From contig JAUUYW010000253.1 of assembly GCA_030590265.1 (NCBI GenBank), positions 1 to 5,373 of the forward strand: a stretch of 5,373 bases of DNA. The letters are read 5' to 3'. Of the stretch, positions 1 through 5,373 are shown one piece after another (the stretch's first letter is position 1; the number at the start of each line of letters is the position of its first letter). A program made the position numbers and the translations under genes. This stretch comes from Candidatus Krumholzibacteriia bacterium (GTDB taxonomy: Bacteria; Krumholzibacteriota; Krumholzibacteriia; LZORAL124-64-63). A model generated the notes under the pieces. The model made no database searches. It was not told where the DNA came from and saw only the letters and a list, made by a program, of their open reading frames with translations.

Positions 1-6
1 ATTGCT

Positions 7-27
7 CCCAATGGGATTGGGCCATTG
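7..27. repeat. Small inverted repeat with two mutually exclusive stems in the leader
   Basis: CCCAAT at 7-12 is the exact inverse complement of ATTGGG at 16-21, with GGG as the spacer. CAATGG at 9-14 is also the inverse complement of CCATTG at 22-27, so two overlapping stems compete for the same bases. No T-run follows, so it does not look like a terminator. It lies upstream of the likely -10 box and could be an operator or the tail of an upstream element cut by the window edge. Six-base stems can arise by chance, so support is weak. Confidence 0.3.
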
Positions 28-48
28 CATCTCCCCATAGTAGCCTTG

Positions 49-79
49 TTGCAAGTTGATTTGCCCCTTTCCATATAAT
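49..79 (+). promoter_or_regulatory. Candidate sigma-70-type promoter for the nfnAB operon
   Basis: A perfect TATAAT lies at 74-79. The best upstream partner is TTGCAA at 49-54, giving a 19-bp spacer, longer than the preferred 17 bp; TTGATT and TTGCCC lie too close to serve. Transcription would start near 86, leaving a leader of about 107 nt before nfnA. The -10 match is good and correctly placed ahead of the first gene, but the weak -35 spacing leaves the call tentative. Confidence 0.4.
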
Positions 80-180
80 ACTTTGTACATCTAGTGCGTA
101 CTGCACCTGGGCAGTTCATCGGGTGGCTTTCCTTCCTGTTATTCCGAAAACGAAGCCTGGGTTCCTTTATCTCCACGAGA

Positions 181-192
181 AAGGACCATTCG
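181..192 (+). promoter_or_regulatory. Ribosome binding site that decides the nfnA start
   Basis: AAGGA at 181-185 is followed by 7 nt and then ATG at 193. The frame stays open upstream to a GTG at 94, but that codon has no Shine-Dalgarno sequence before it, and the 33 residues it would add do not resemble the family. The ATG at 193 begins the typical MHQVLEH beginning of the FAD-binding barrel. Confidence 0.75.
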
Positions 193-1059
193 ATGCACCA
201 AGTCCTCGAACACACCATCCTCGGACCCAACGTCCACCTCTATCGCTTCGAAGCCTACGATGTCGCCCAATACCGTCAGCCCGGTCAATTTGTGATTATC
301 CGGGTCAACGACGAGGGCGAGCGTATTCCCCTGACCATTGCCGATGTGGACAAAGAAGAAGGCAGCGTCACTCTCATCGTTCAGTCGGTGGGTAAGACCA
401 CTCTGGAAATGGCCCAACTCAAGGTCGGTGATTCCATTCCCGACATTTGCGGTCCTTTGGGAGAGCCCACTCACATTGAAAAAGTCGGCAACGTTCTGTG
501 TGTCGGCGGCGGCATCGGCACCGCGCCTTTGTATCCGGTGACCAAGGCCATGAAAGAAATTGGCAACCAGGTTACCAGCATCCTCGGAGCCAGGACCAAG
601 GACCTTTTAATCCTCGAAGAAGAAATGAAGGATGCGAGCGATGAGATCCTCATCACCACTGATGATGGTTCCTACGGCATGAAAGGGTTGGTCACCGATG
701 CCATTCAGAAACTTGTGGATGATGGTGGCACTTTTGACCTCTGCGTCTGCATGGGCCCTCCTATCATGATGAAATTTGTCAGCCTCCTGACCAAGAAACT
801 TGAAATCCCCTGTCTGGTCAGCCTGAACCCCATCATGGTCGATGGCACCGGCATGTGCGGTGGCTGTCGGGTCACCGTGGGCGGCGAAACCAAATTTGCC
901 TGTGTGGATGGTCCCGAGTTTGACGGCCACCTGGTTGATTTCGACGAGATGATGAGCCGTCTGACCATGTACAAATCCTTCGAGAAAGACTCCCTGGACC
1001 ATTATATGGGTGAGAGTGGTTGCAAGCTGGAAAACGCAGTCAAAGGGGAAGAAAAATGA
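193..1059 (+). CDS. nfnA: NADH-dependent ferredoxin:NADP+ oxidoreductase, small (FAD/[2Fe-2S]) subunit NfnA
   Basis: This 288-residue cytoplasmic flavoprotein of the ferredoxin-NADP+ reductase superfamily should be the NAD(H)-binding subunit of NfnAB, which couples NADH and reduced ferredoxin to NADP+ reduction by flavin-based electron bifurcation. An N-terminal FAD barrel carries RIPLTIA at 44-50. The nucleotide-binding half carries GGGIGTAP at 105-112 and GARTKD from about 132. The C-terminal [2Fe-2S] motif has Cys222, Cys225 and Cys237, with Asp217 in VDGTGMC; family knowledge reports an aspartate ligand in NfnA, but assigning it to Asp217 is inference. Length matches the family (about 280). 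The start at 193 is chosen for its Shine-Dalgarno site; a GTG at 94 in the same frame is unlikely. It overlaps nfnB by four bases (ATGA), implying translational coupling. PyrK or archaeal sulfide dehydrogenase beta subunits are relatives, but the nfnB partner favours NfnA. Confidence 0.92.
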   Translation: MHQVLEHTILGPNVHLYRFEAYDVAQYRQPGQFVIIRVNDEGERIPLTIADVDKEEGSVTLIVQSVGKTTLEMAQLKVGDSIPDICGPLGEPTHIEKVGNVLCVGGGIGTAPLYPVTKAMKEIGNQVTSILGARTKDLLILEEEMKDASDEILITTDDGSYGMKGLVTDAIQKLVDDGGTFDLCVCMGPPIMMKFVSLLTKKLEIPCLVSLNPIMVDGTGMCGGCRVTVGGETKFACVDGPEFDGHLVDFDEMMSRLTMYKSFEKDSLDHYMGESGCKLENAVKGEEK

Positions 1060-2519
1060 AGAAAAAAGAAAGGATGCAAATCGATCCTGTTGACATGCCC
1101 CAACAAGACCCAAAACTGCGGGTCCTTAACGTGGATGAAGTCCCCACAGGCTATACAGCTGAAATGGCCGTGCTCGAAGCTAAACGCTGCATTCAGTGCA
1201 AGCGTCCCTTTTGCACCGAAGGTTGCCCTGTAGGCATCGATATCCCGGCCTTTATTCAACTCATTGAGGATGGTGATTTTGCCGGTGCAGTGGCCAAAAT
1301 CAAGGAGACAAACCTTTTGCCGGCCATTTGCGGCAGGGTTTGCCCCCAGGAAGAACAATGCCAGCTGACCTGCACCATCGGCAAGGCCCGCAAGGATCCC
1401 ACCCAAGCAGTGAATATCGGTCGGCTCGAACGCTTCTTGGCAGACTGGGAGCGCGAGAACGGCGAAATCCCACTTCCCCCAAAACCCGCGCCCACGGGTA
1501 AAAAGGTCGCCATCGTTGGTGGTGGCCCCGCCGGCTTGACCGTGGCCGGTGATTTGATCCGCTTTGGGCACGAAATCGTTGTCTTTGAGGCTTTTCACAA
1601 AGCCGGCGGCGTCCTTATTTATGGTATTCCCGAGTTCCGTCTGCCCAAGGCCATTGTGCAGAAGGAGATTGATTACCTCGAAAAGCTTGGTGTCCAATTC
1701 AAATACAACTTTGTGGTGGGTAAAACCGCCCCCATGTCAAAGATCGTCGAAGATTTTGATGCAGTATTCGTGGGCACCGGAGCAGGCTTACCTCGCTTCA
1801 TGAAAATCCCCGGGGAAAACTTGTTGGGCGTGTATTCCGCCAACGAATATCTCACCCGGGCCAACCTGATGCAGGCCTACAGTTTTCCCAAAACCGATAC
1901 GCCATTGATCACCGGCAAATCGGTGGCCACCATCGGCGGTGGCAACGTGGCTATGGATTGCGCCCGCACCGCTTTGCGGATGGGTGCCAAACGCTCCCTG
2001 ATTGTTTACCGTCGCGCCGAAGAACAGATGCCGGCCCGCATTGAAGAAATCCACCACGCCAAGGAAGAAGGGGTGGATTTCCATACTTTGCAAAACCCGC
2101 TGAGGTTCCTGGGAAATGACGAGAACTGGCTCACGGGAATCGAACTTTTGAAGATGAAACTTGGCGAACCAGATGCCTCAGGACGACGCAGCCCGGTTCC
2201 CATGCCCGGTACCGAATTCATCGAAGACGTCGACGTGGTTATCGTGGCCATCGGCAACAGTCCAAACCCGTTGGTTCCCCGAGATTTCCCTGAACTGGAA
2301 GTCACACGCTGGGGAGGCATTGTAGTCAATGAAGCCACCAGCCAGCCCAACATACCCGGGGTTTTTGCCGGTGGAGATATCGTGCTGGGCGCAGCCACCG
2401 TCATCCTGGCCATGGGCCACGGACGGCAAGCTGCGAAGTCCATCAACATGTACCTCAGTTCGGGTCGCTGGAGCGATCTTGAGAGTGCCCTTTCAACCGA
2501 AAGAGCTGATGTTCGCTAA
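1056..2519 (+). CDS. nfnB: NADH-dependent ferredoxin:NADP+ oxidoreductase, large (FAD/2x[4Fe-4S]) subunit NfnB
   Basis: This 487-residue protein resembles the glutamate synthase small subunit and should be the bifurcating, NADP(H)-binding subunit of NfnAB. The N-terminal Fe-S domain has Cys45, Cys48, Cys53 and Cys57 (CxxCx4CxxxCP), then Cys92, Cys96, Cys102 and Cys106, enough for two [4Fe-4S] clusters. In relatives one cluster takes a non-cysteine ligand, and Glu99 in CPQE is a candidate. GGGPAG at 155-160 binds FAD, GGGNVA at 294-299 with VYRR at 317-320 is the NADP(H) site, and GVFAGGD at 435-441 closes the FAD fold. The ATG at 1056 overlaps the nfnA stop and follows AAAGGGGA. An ATG at 1074 has AAAGG directly against it, too close, so it is less likely. 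A TTG at 1020 would add 12 residues and has no clear site. GltD and SudA are homologues; no large glutamate synthase gene is in view and nfnA adjoins, favouring NfnB. Confidence 0.92.
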   Translation: MKKKERMQIDPVDMPQQDPKLRVLNVDEVPTGYTAEMAVLEAKRCIQCKRPFCTEGCPVGIDIPAFIQLIEDGDFAGAVAKIKETNLLPAICGRVCPQEEQCQLTCTIGKARKDPTQAVNIGRLERFLADWERENGEIPLPPKPAPTGKKVAIVGGGPAGLTVAGDLIRFGHEIVVFEAFHKAGGVLIYGIPEFRLPKAIVQKEIDYLEKLGVQFKYNFVVGKTAPMSKIVEDFDAVFVGTGAGLPRFMKIPGENLLGVYSANEYLTRANLMQAYSFPKTDTPLITGKSVATIGGGNVAMDCARTALRMGAKRSLIVYRRAEEQMPARIEEIHHAKEEGVDFHTLQNPLRFLGNDENWLTGIELLKMKLGEPDASGRRSPVPMPGTEFIEDVDVVIVAIGNSPNPLVPRDFPELEVTRWGGIVVNEATSQPNIPGVFAGGDIVLGAATVILAMGHGRQAAKSINMYLSSGRWSDLESALSTERADVR

Positions 2520-2566
2520 CACATTCTGTTCTTGATTTAACAAGGCCAGAAACATAACGTTGCCAT

Positions 2567-2582
2567 AAGCTAAAAAAAGCTT
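2567..2582. repeat. Short A-loop hairpin upstream of the regulator gene
   Basis: AAGCT at 2567-2571 pairs with AGCTT at 2578-2582 around a loop of six A. It ends six bases before the Shine-Dalgarno core of the next gene. The stem is only five pairs and A-T rich at its base, and no T-run follows, so it is not a terminator. The rest of the 81-bp gap (2520-2600) shows no convincing promoter: TTGATT at 2532-2537 and CATAAC at 2553-2558 are 15 bp apart, a poor match. Confidence 0.25.
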
Positions 2583-2587
2583 CCAAA

Positions 2588-2600
2588 GAGGAGGAAAGCC
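2588..2600 (+). promoter_or_regulatory. Strong Shine-Dalgarno site that supports a TTG start
   Basis: GAGGAGG at 2588-2594 is a near-perfect anti-16S match, six bases ahead of TTG at 2601. It is the strongest ribosome site in the window. No ATG or GTG in this frame sits at a comparable distance, and the TTG gives the standard receiver-domain opening KGRVLIIDDE. Confidence 0.8.
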
Positions 2601-3587
2601 TTGAAAGGTCGCGTACTTATCATCGATGACGAAGCTGAGATTCGCAGGAATCTTACCGTCGGTCTGACTCAGGAAGATTACAGTGTGGTGGCCTGCCCTG
2701 ACGGGCTGAGCGCCATCCACGAATTGAACCAGGCCCGGCAAAAAGGCCTGGCCTATGACTACATGGTCACAGACATTTTCATGCCTGACATTGACGGCCT
2801 GAAGATCCTCAAAGTGATCAAAAACCAGTACCCTGAACTGCCGGTTCTGGTGATCACCGGATTTGGCGATGAGCGCCTCGAAGTCACCGCTCTTTCCGAA
2901 GAAAACACCGGCTTTTTGGACAAACCTTTTGAAATTTCCGAGCTGGTCGAAGCTCTGGAAGAACTCTCCCCCGGACAAACCTCCACCACTGCTGTTGCCG
3001 ACACCGAAGACGACGGCATGCGCGAGTCAGTCAGTGCCTACCTCACGGTAAAACTCACCGACCTGGAAAACAGCCTGGATACATACGACAGACTGTACCG
3101 GCTGGATGGCATTGTCAGCTGTGACGCGGTGCGTGGTGATTTTGATATCATCCTGCTGGCCCGTGGCGAGACCATGGAAGAAGTGCAGGAGATTTTTGAT
3201 CGTGTGGAGGCTTTTGATGGTCTCGAAGTTGTGTCCATGAGCCAGGTGGAACGGCCCAAGCTGGACCGCGACGTGGATCAGTTCATCGAGAGCTACCAAA
3301 AAGCCGTGCGCAGCGAAGGCGGCAAACAGGAACACACCAACCCCGGCACCATCAGCTACATCATCGTCGACATCGATCCCGACGCCATTCAGAAAATTTT
3401 CACCACCGTCTTCTTTGTGGACGAAGTGGTTTTCTGCGACGTCATCGAAAACGGCACCAAGCTCGTGGGCATGATCACCGGATTCGGAGCCATGGGGCGC
3501 ACGCCTCGGGTCATCGAAAAGCTCTCGCAGATCGACGGCGTTTTGCGCGTAAGAGAAGCCAAGGTGATCAAACTGATTGAAGACTGA
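2601..3587 (+). CDS. Response-regulator receiver domain fused to two AsnC/Lrp RAM-like ligand-binding domains (no DNA-binding domain)
   Basis: This 328-residue soluble protein starts at TTG. Residues about 1-122 are a complete receiver domain: acidic pair Asp9/Asp10, phosphoacceptor Asp58 in VTDIFMPDIDG, switch Thr86 in VLVITGFGDE, and Lys108 in FLDKPFE. A polar linker runs from about 123 to 140. Residues about 143-215 look like a RAM (AsnC/Lrp effector-binding) domain with the GDFD turn at 179-182. Another acidic and basic linker follows, then a second RAM-like domain at about 250-328 (SYIIVDIDPDA to VREAKVIKLIED). I see no helix-turn-helix, sigma-54 ATPase, GGDEF or other standard output. 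The receiver call is firm; the RAM calls rest on recalled family pattern. No histidine kinase gene is in view. Its place between nfnAB and the NuoE/NuoF pair suggests control of these redox enzymes, by phosphorylation plus a small ligand or by protein contact; this is inference. No established gene name is known to me. Confidence 0.85.
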   Translation: MKGRVLIIDDEAEIRRNLTVGLTQEDYSVVACPDGLSAIHELNQARQKGLAYDYMVTDIFMPDIDGLKILKVIKNQYPELPVLVITGFGDERLEVTALSEENTGFLDKPFEISELVEALEELSPGQTSTTAVADTEDDGMRESVSAYLTVKLTDLENSLDTYDRLYRLDGIVSCDAVRGDFDIILLARGETMEEVQEIFDRVEAFDGLEVVSMSQVERPKLDRDVDQFIESYQKAVRSEGGKQEHTNPGTISYIIVDIDPDAIQKIFTTVFFVDEVVFCDVIENGTKLVGMITGFGAMGRTPRVIEKLSQIDGVLRVREAKVIKLIED

Positions 3588-3633
3588 CAATCCGGCCTCC
3601 TGATATTTTTCAGGCCAGGTCAGGTGCTCCTTA

Positions 3634-3664
3634 CGATCGCCGACCAATTTCTGGTCGGCGATCG
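3634..3664. repeat. Perfect 13-bp inverted repeat (hairpin) in the regulator-hydC gap
   Basis: CGATCGCCGACCA at 3634-3646 and TGGTCGGCGATCG at 3652-3664 are exact inverse complements around the 5-nt loop ATTTC. The stem is G+C rich and should be very stable as RNA. GCAAATGG follows, not a U-tract, so it is not a standard intrinsic terminator. It ends 13 bases before the AAAGGA ribosome site of the next gene, so it could be a transcript-processing or stability element, an attenuator needing a factor, or a dyad operator. The sequence is certain; the function is unknown. Confidence 0.85.
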
Positions 3665-3690
3665 GCAAATGGTCCAGAAAGGAACATGGA

Positions 3691-4188
3691 ATGGTCACCC
3701 AGCAGGAGAACTTCAGCTATAGGCTTTGGCGATACGACGGCGCACCGGGAGAACTGATTCCCCTGCTGCAGTCGGCTCAGGATCACTTCGGCTACATTCC
3801 CCGCCGCGCCATCAGTTACACCTCGAGTGTCACCGGTATCCCCGAATCGGAAATCTACGGAGTCATCACTTTTTACAGCCAATTCCGTTTGCGTCCCATG
3901 GGCAAGTTTGTGATCCGGGCCTGTGCTGGCACTGCCTGCCATGTATCGGGCGCCAAAATGATCATCGAAACCATTGAAGACGAAATCGGTGTCGGTGTTG
4001 GCGATACTTCAGAAGACGGGCTGTTCACCTTGCAAACCGTGGCCTGCATCGGTTGTTGTTCCCTGGCCCCGGTGGTCATGGTCAACGACGACACCCATGG
4101 TTCCCTCAACCCGGCATCCACGCGCAAACTTGTGCGCAAGGTAGCCAGGCATGCACGCAAATCCGTCGACACCAAGGCCAAGAGCTAA
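3691..4188 (+). CDS. hydC: NuoE/HydC-like [2Fe-2S] thioredoxin-fold subunit of an NAD(H)-linked bifurcating enzyme
   Basis: This 165-residue cytoplasmic protein belongs to the 24-kDa NADH dehydrogenase (NuoE) family, which passes electrons between a NuoF-type FMN subunit and further Fe-S centres. Residues about 1-70 form the helical N-terminal part (ending in the ITFYSQFRL segment). The thioredoxin-like domain follows with the four expected cluster ligands: Cys78 and Cys83 (CAGTAC), Cys119 and Cys123 (CIGCC). Length is normal for the family (about 160). ATG at 3691 follows AAAGGA at 3678-3683 with a 7-nt gap. An ATG at 3686 is in another frame. The next gene, 30 bp on, is HydB-type NuoF, so the pair fits HydC/HydB of a bifurcating [FeFe]-hydrogenase (HndA/HndC in Desulfovibrio) rather than complex I. 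An NAD-dependent formate dehydrogenase module is the main alternative. The symbol is therefore provisional; the family is secure. Confidence 0.88.
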   Translation: MVTQQENFSYRLWRYDGAPGELIPLLQSAQDHFGYIPRRAISYTSSVTGIPESEIYGVITFYSQFRLRPMGKFVIRACAGTACHVSGAKMIIETIEDEIGVGVGDTSEDGLFTLQTVACIGCCSLAPVVMVNDDTHGSLNPASTRKLVRKVARHARKSVDTKAKS

Positions 4189-4204
4189 GGGTCCGCACCC
4201 CTTA
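4186..4204 (+). promoter_or_regulatory. Hairpin holding the hydC stop codon, just ahead of the hydB ribosome site
   Basis: TAAGGG at 4186-4191 pairs with CCCTTA at 4199-4204 around a 7-nt loop. The left arm begins with the hydC stop codon TAA, and the right arm ends one base before AGGAG at 4206-4210, which lies 8 nt from the hydB ATG. A ribosome finishing hydC would open this stem, so it may help couple translation of the two subunits. The pairing is seen in the sequence; the coupling role is inferred. Confidence 0.4.
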
Positions 4205-4218
4205 TAGGAGCACCATCA

Positions 4219-5373
4219 ATGAAGAAAATAATCGTAGGTATGGGCACATGCGGACTCTCGGCCGGAGCCCAGGCGGTGTATGACCGTTTGGACGACCTGG
4301 TGGCCGAGCATCCCGATCAATGCGAACTGAGTATCACCGGTTGCATCGGCATGTGTTTTCGCGAACCTCTGGTGGAAATCGACGACGGCAAAAGCCGGGT
4401 CATCTATGGTGGCGTCGATGCCAAAAGTGCCGAACAAATCGTGCAGCGTCATGTATTGAATGACGAGCGCATCGTCGATGAGAATTTCATTTATTGCATT
4501 GAAGAAGATGCCTCCACCAAAGGTGAAGAAGCCATCTACCTGGATCTGCAGGAACGCATTGTGCTGCGCAATTGCGGTAATATTGATCCCGAAAGCATTG
4601 ACGATTATATAGCCAGCGGTGGTTATGAAGCCGCGCGCAAAGTCCTGACCGAAATGACTCCGGAAGAAGTCGTCCAGGAAGTCAAAGATTCCGGGCTCCG
4701 GGGTCGTGGCGGTGCGGGTTTCCCTACGGGTTTGAAATGGTCCTTCTGCGCCGGCTATGAGGGCGATAAGAAATATGTGGTCTGCAACGCAGACGAAGGT
4801 GATCCCGGGGCCTTCATGGATCGCTCCGTACTCGAAGGCGACCCCCACGCCGTGCTTGAAGGCATGATTGTCTGTGCCAAGGCCATTGGCGGCACTCATG
4901 GTTATATCTACTGCCGGGCCGAATATCCCCTGGCCATCAAACGCCTCGAGATCGCCCTGGCCGCGGCCCGCGAAAAAGGTTTCCTGGGCAAAAACATCAT
5001 GGACTCCGGATTTGATTTTGACATGAAGATCAAGCAGGGTGCCGGTGCTTTTGTTTGCGGTGAAGAGACCGCTTTGTTCGCCTCCATTGAAGGCCAGCGC
5101 GGCATGCCCCGCATCCGCCCCCCATTCCCGGCCGAGGCTGGCCTTTGGCAAAAACCCACCAACAACAACAACGTTGAAACCTTTGCCAACATCCCCTGGA
5201 TCATTCGTCAGGGTGCGGCGGCCTATTCCGCTTACGGCACCGAAAAAAGCAAAGGGACCAAGGTCTTTGCTCTCACCGGCCGAGTGGTCAAAGGTGGACT
5301 GGCCGAAGTGCCCATGGGCACCACCATTGAGGATCTTGTTTTCAAGATTGGTGGGGGTATCAAAGAAGGTGGC
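4219..5373 (+). CDS. hydB: HydB-type NuoF homologue (thioredoxin-like ferredoxin domain + FMN/NAD(H)-binding domain), 3' truncated by window edge
   Basis: The first 385 residues are present and the frame stays open to the window end. Residues about 1-85 resemble the thioredoxin-like ferredoxin domain found ahead of NuoF in HydB, with Cys11, Cys42 and Cys46 (GCIGMC); only Cys35 is available as a fourth nearby cysteine. The NuoF core follows: GRGGAGFPTGLKW at 162-174 (FMN/NAD(H) glycine-rich loop), NADEGDPGAF at 190-199, GAGAFVCGEETAL at 274-286, and NNNNVET at 315-321. The SCGxC [4Fe-4S] motif and any C-terminal 2x[4Fe-4S] ferredoxin would lie downstream; Thermotoga HydB is about 626 residues, so some 200 or more are probably missing. 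The protein should oxidise or reduce NAD(H) at FMN and exchange electrons with HydC and a catalytic subunit. ATG at 4219 follows AGGAG with 8-nt spacing. HydB of a bifurcating hydrogenase is favoured; a formate dehydrogenase-linked NuoF is possible. Confidence 0.88.
   Translation, partial: MKKIIVGMGTCGLSAGAQAVYDRLDDLVAEHPDQCELSITGCIGMCFREPLVEIDDGKSRVIYGGVDAKSAEQIVQRHVLNDERIVDENFIYCIEEDASTKGEEAIYLDLQERIVLRNCGNIDPESIDDYIASGGYEAARKVLTEMTPEEVVQEVKDSGLRGRGGAGFPTGLKWSFCAGYEGDKKYVVCNADEGDPGAFMDRSVLEGDPHAVLEGMIVCAKAIGGTHGYIYCRAEYPLAIKRLEIALAAAREKGFLGKNIMDSGFDFDMKIKQGAGAFVCGEETALFASIEGQRGMPRIRPPFPAEAGLWQKPTNNNNVETFANIPWIIRQGAAAYSAYGTEKSKGTKVFALTGRVVKGGLAEVPMGTTIEDLVFKIGGGIKEGG

Noticed and set aside
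94..192. A 33-residue N-terminal extension of NfnA from the GTG at 94
   Set aside because: There is no ribosome site before 94, the added residues do not match the family, and the ATG at 193 has AAGGA at a 7-nt distance. The inferred transcription start near 86 would leave almost no leader for the GTG.
1002..1697. Open frame of 231 codons on the - strand
   Set aside because: It is antisense to the start of nfnB, where the + frame carries the cysteine and FAD motifs. No family features are seen in the - translation.
3594..3616. Hairpin candidate GGCCT/AGGCC (or CCTGA/TCAGG) just after the regulator stop, as a terminator
   Set aside because: Only about five pairs form in either register, the T-run is in the loop rather than after the stem, and no U-tract follows.
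3611..3624. Three CAGG tetramers close together
   Set aside because: They are too short and irregularly spaced to be a credible repeat array or operator.
3027..3698. Open frame of 223 codons on the - strand
   Set aside because: It is antisense to the RAM-like half of the regulator and runs through the 13-bp hairpin. Its His/Asp/Val-rich translation looks like a reverse-frame artefact.
4045..4064. Extra cysteine (CIGCC) in the NuoE-like protein as an unusual cluster
   Set aside because: The normal ligand pair Cys119 and Cys123 is present. The added Cys122 inside the motif is, as I recall, common in related anaerobe proteins and needs no special explanation.
4216..5151. Long open frame of 311 codons on the - strand
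   Set aside because: It lies wholly opposite the HydB-like gene, whose + frame has unmistakable NuoF motifs. The - strand translation shows no recognisable domain, so it is a codon-bias shadow.

Overview
The window reads as part of an electron-bifurcation locus of a strictly anaerobic bacterium. All five genes lie on the + strand, and nearly all of the DNA after position 193 is coding. The gene families (an NfnAB pair, then NuoE-like and HydB/NuoF-like subunits) fit a fermentative, syntrophic, acetogenic or sulfate-reducing lifestyle. The sequence alone does not fix a taxon. Base composition looks moderate (low to mid 50s % G+C by eye, not computed) and even along the window, with no sign of recent transfer, insertion sequences, CRISPR or RNA genes.

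Layout. Positions 1-192 are a leader with a perfect TATAAT box, a small inverted repeat and a good ribosome binding site. Positions 193-1059 are nfnA and 1056-2519 are nfnB, overlapping by ATGA. Together they should encode the NADH-dependent ferredoxin:NADP+ oxidoreductase. After an 81-bp gap, 2601-3587 encodes an unusual regulator that starts at TTG behind a strong Shine-Dalgarno sequence. It has a complete response-regulator receiver domain followed by two domains resembling the AsnC/Lrp ligand-binding (RAM) fold, and no DNA-binding domain. A 103-bp gap holds a perfect 13-bp hairpin without a U-tract. Then come a NuoE/HydC-like [2Fe-2S] protein (3691-4188) and, after 30 bp, a HydB-type NuoF homologue (4219 to the window edge, 385 residues seen, C-terminus missing).

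How they may work together. NfnAB couples NADH, NADPH and ferredoxin pools. The HydC/HydB pair is the NAD(H)-reactive FMN/Fe-S module of bifurcating hydrogenases and related formate dehydrogenases, and the catalytic partner is probably downstream. The receiver/RAM protein sits between the two modules on the same strand, so it is a candidate phosphorylation- and metabolite-responsive controller of redox balancing. That role is inference. It is the most novel item in the window; the enzymes themselves are well-known families.
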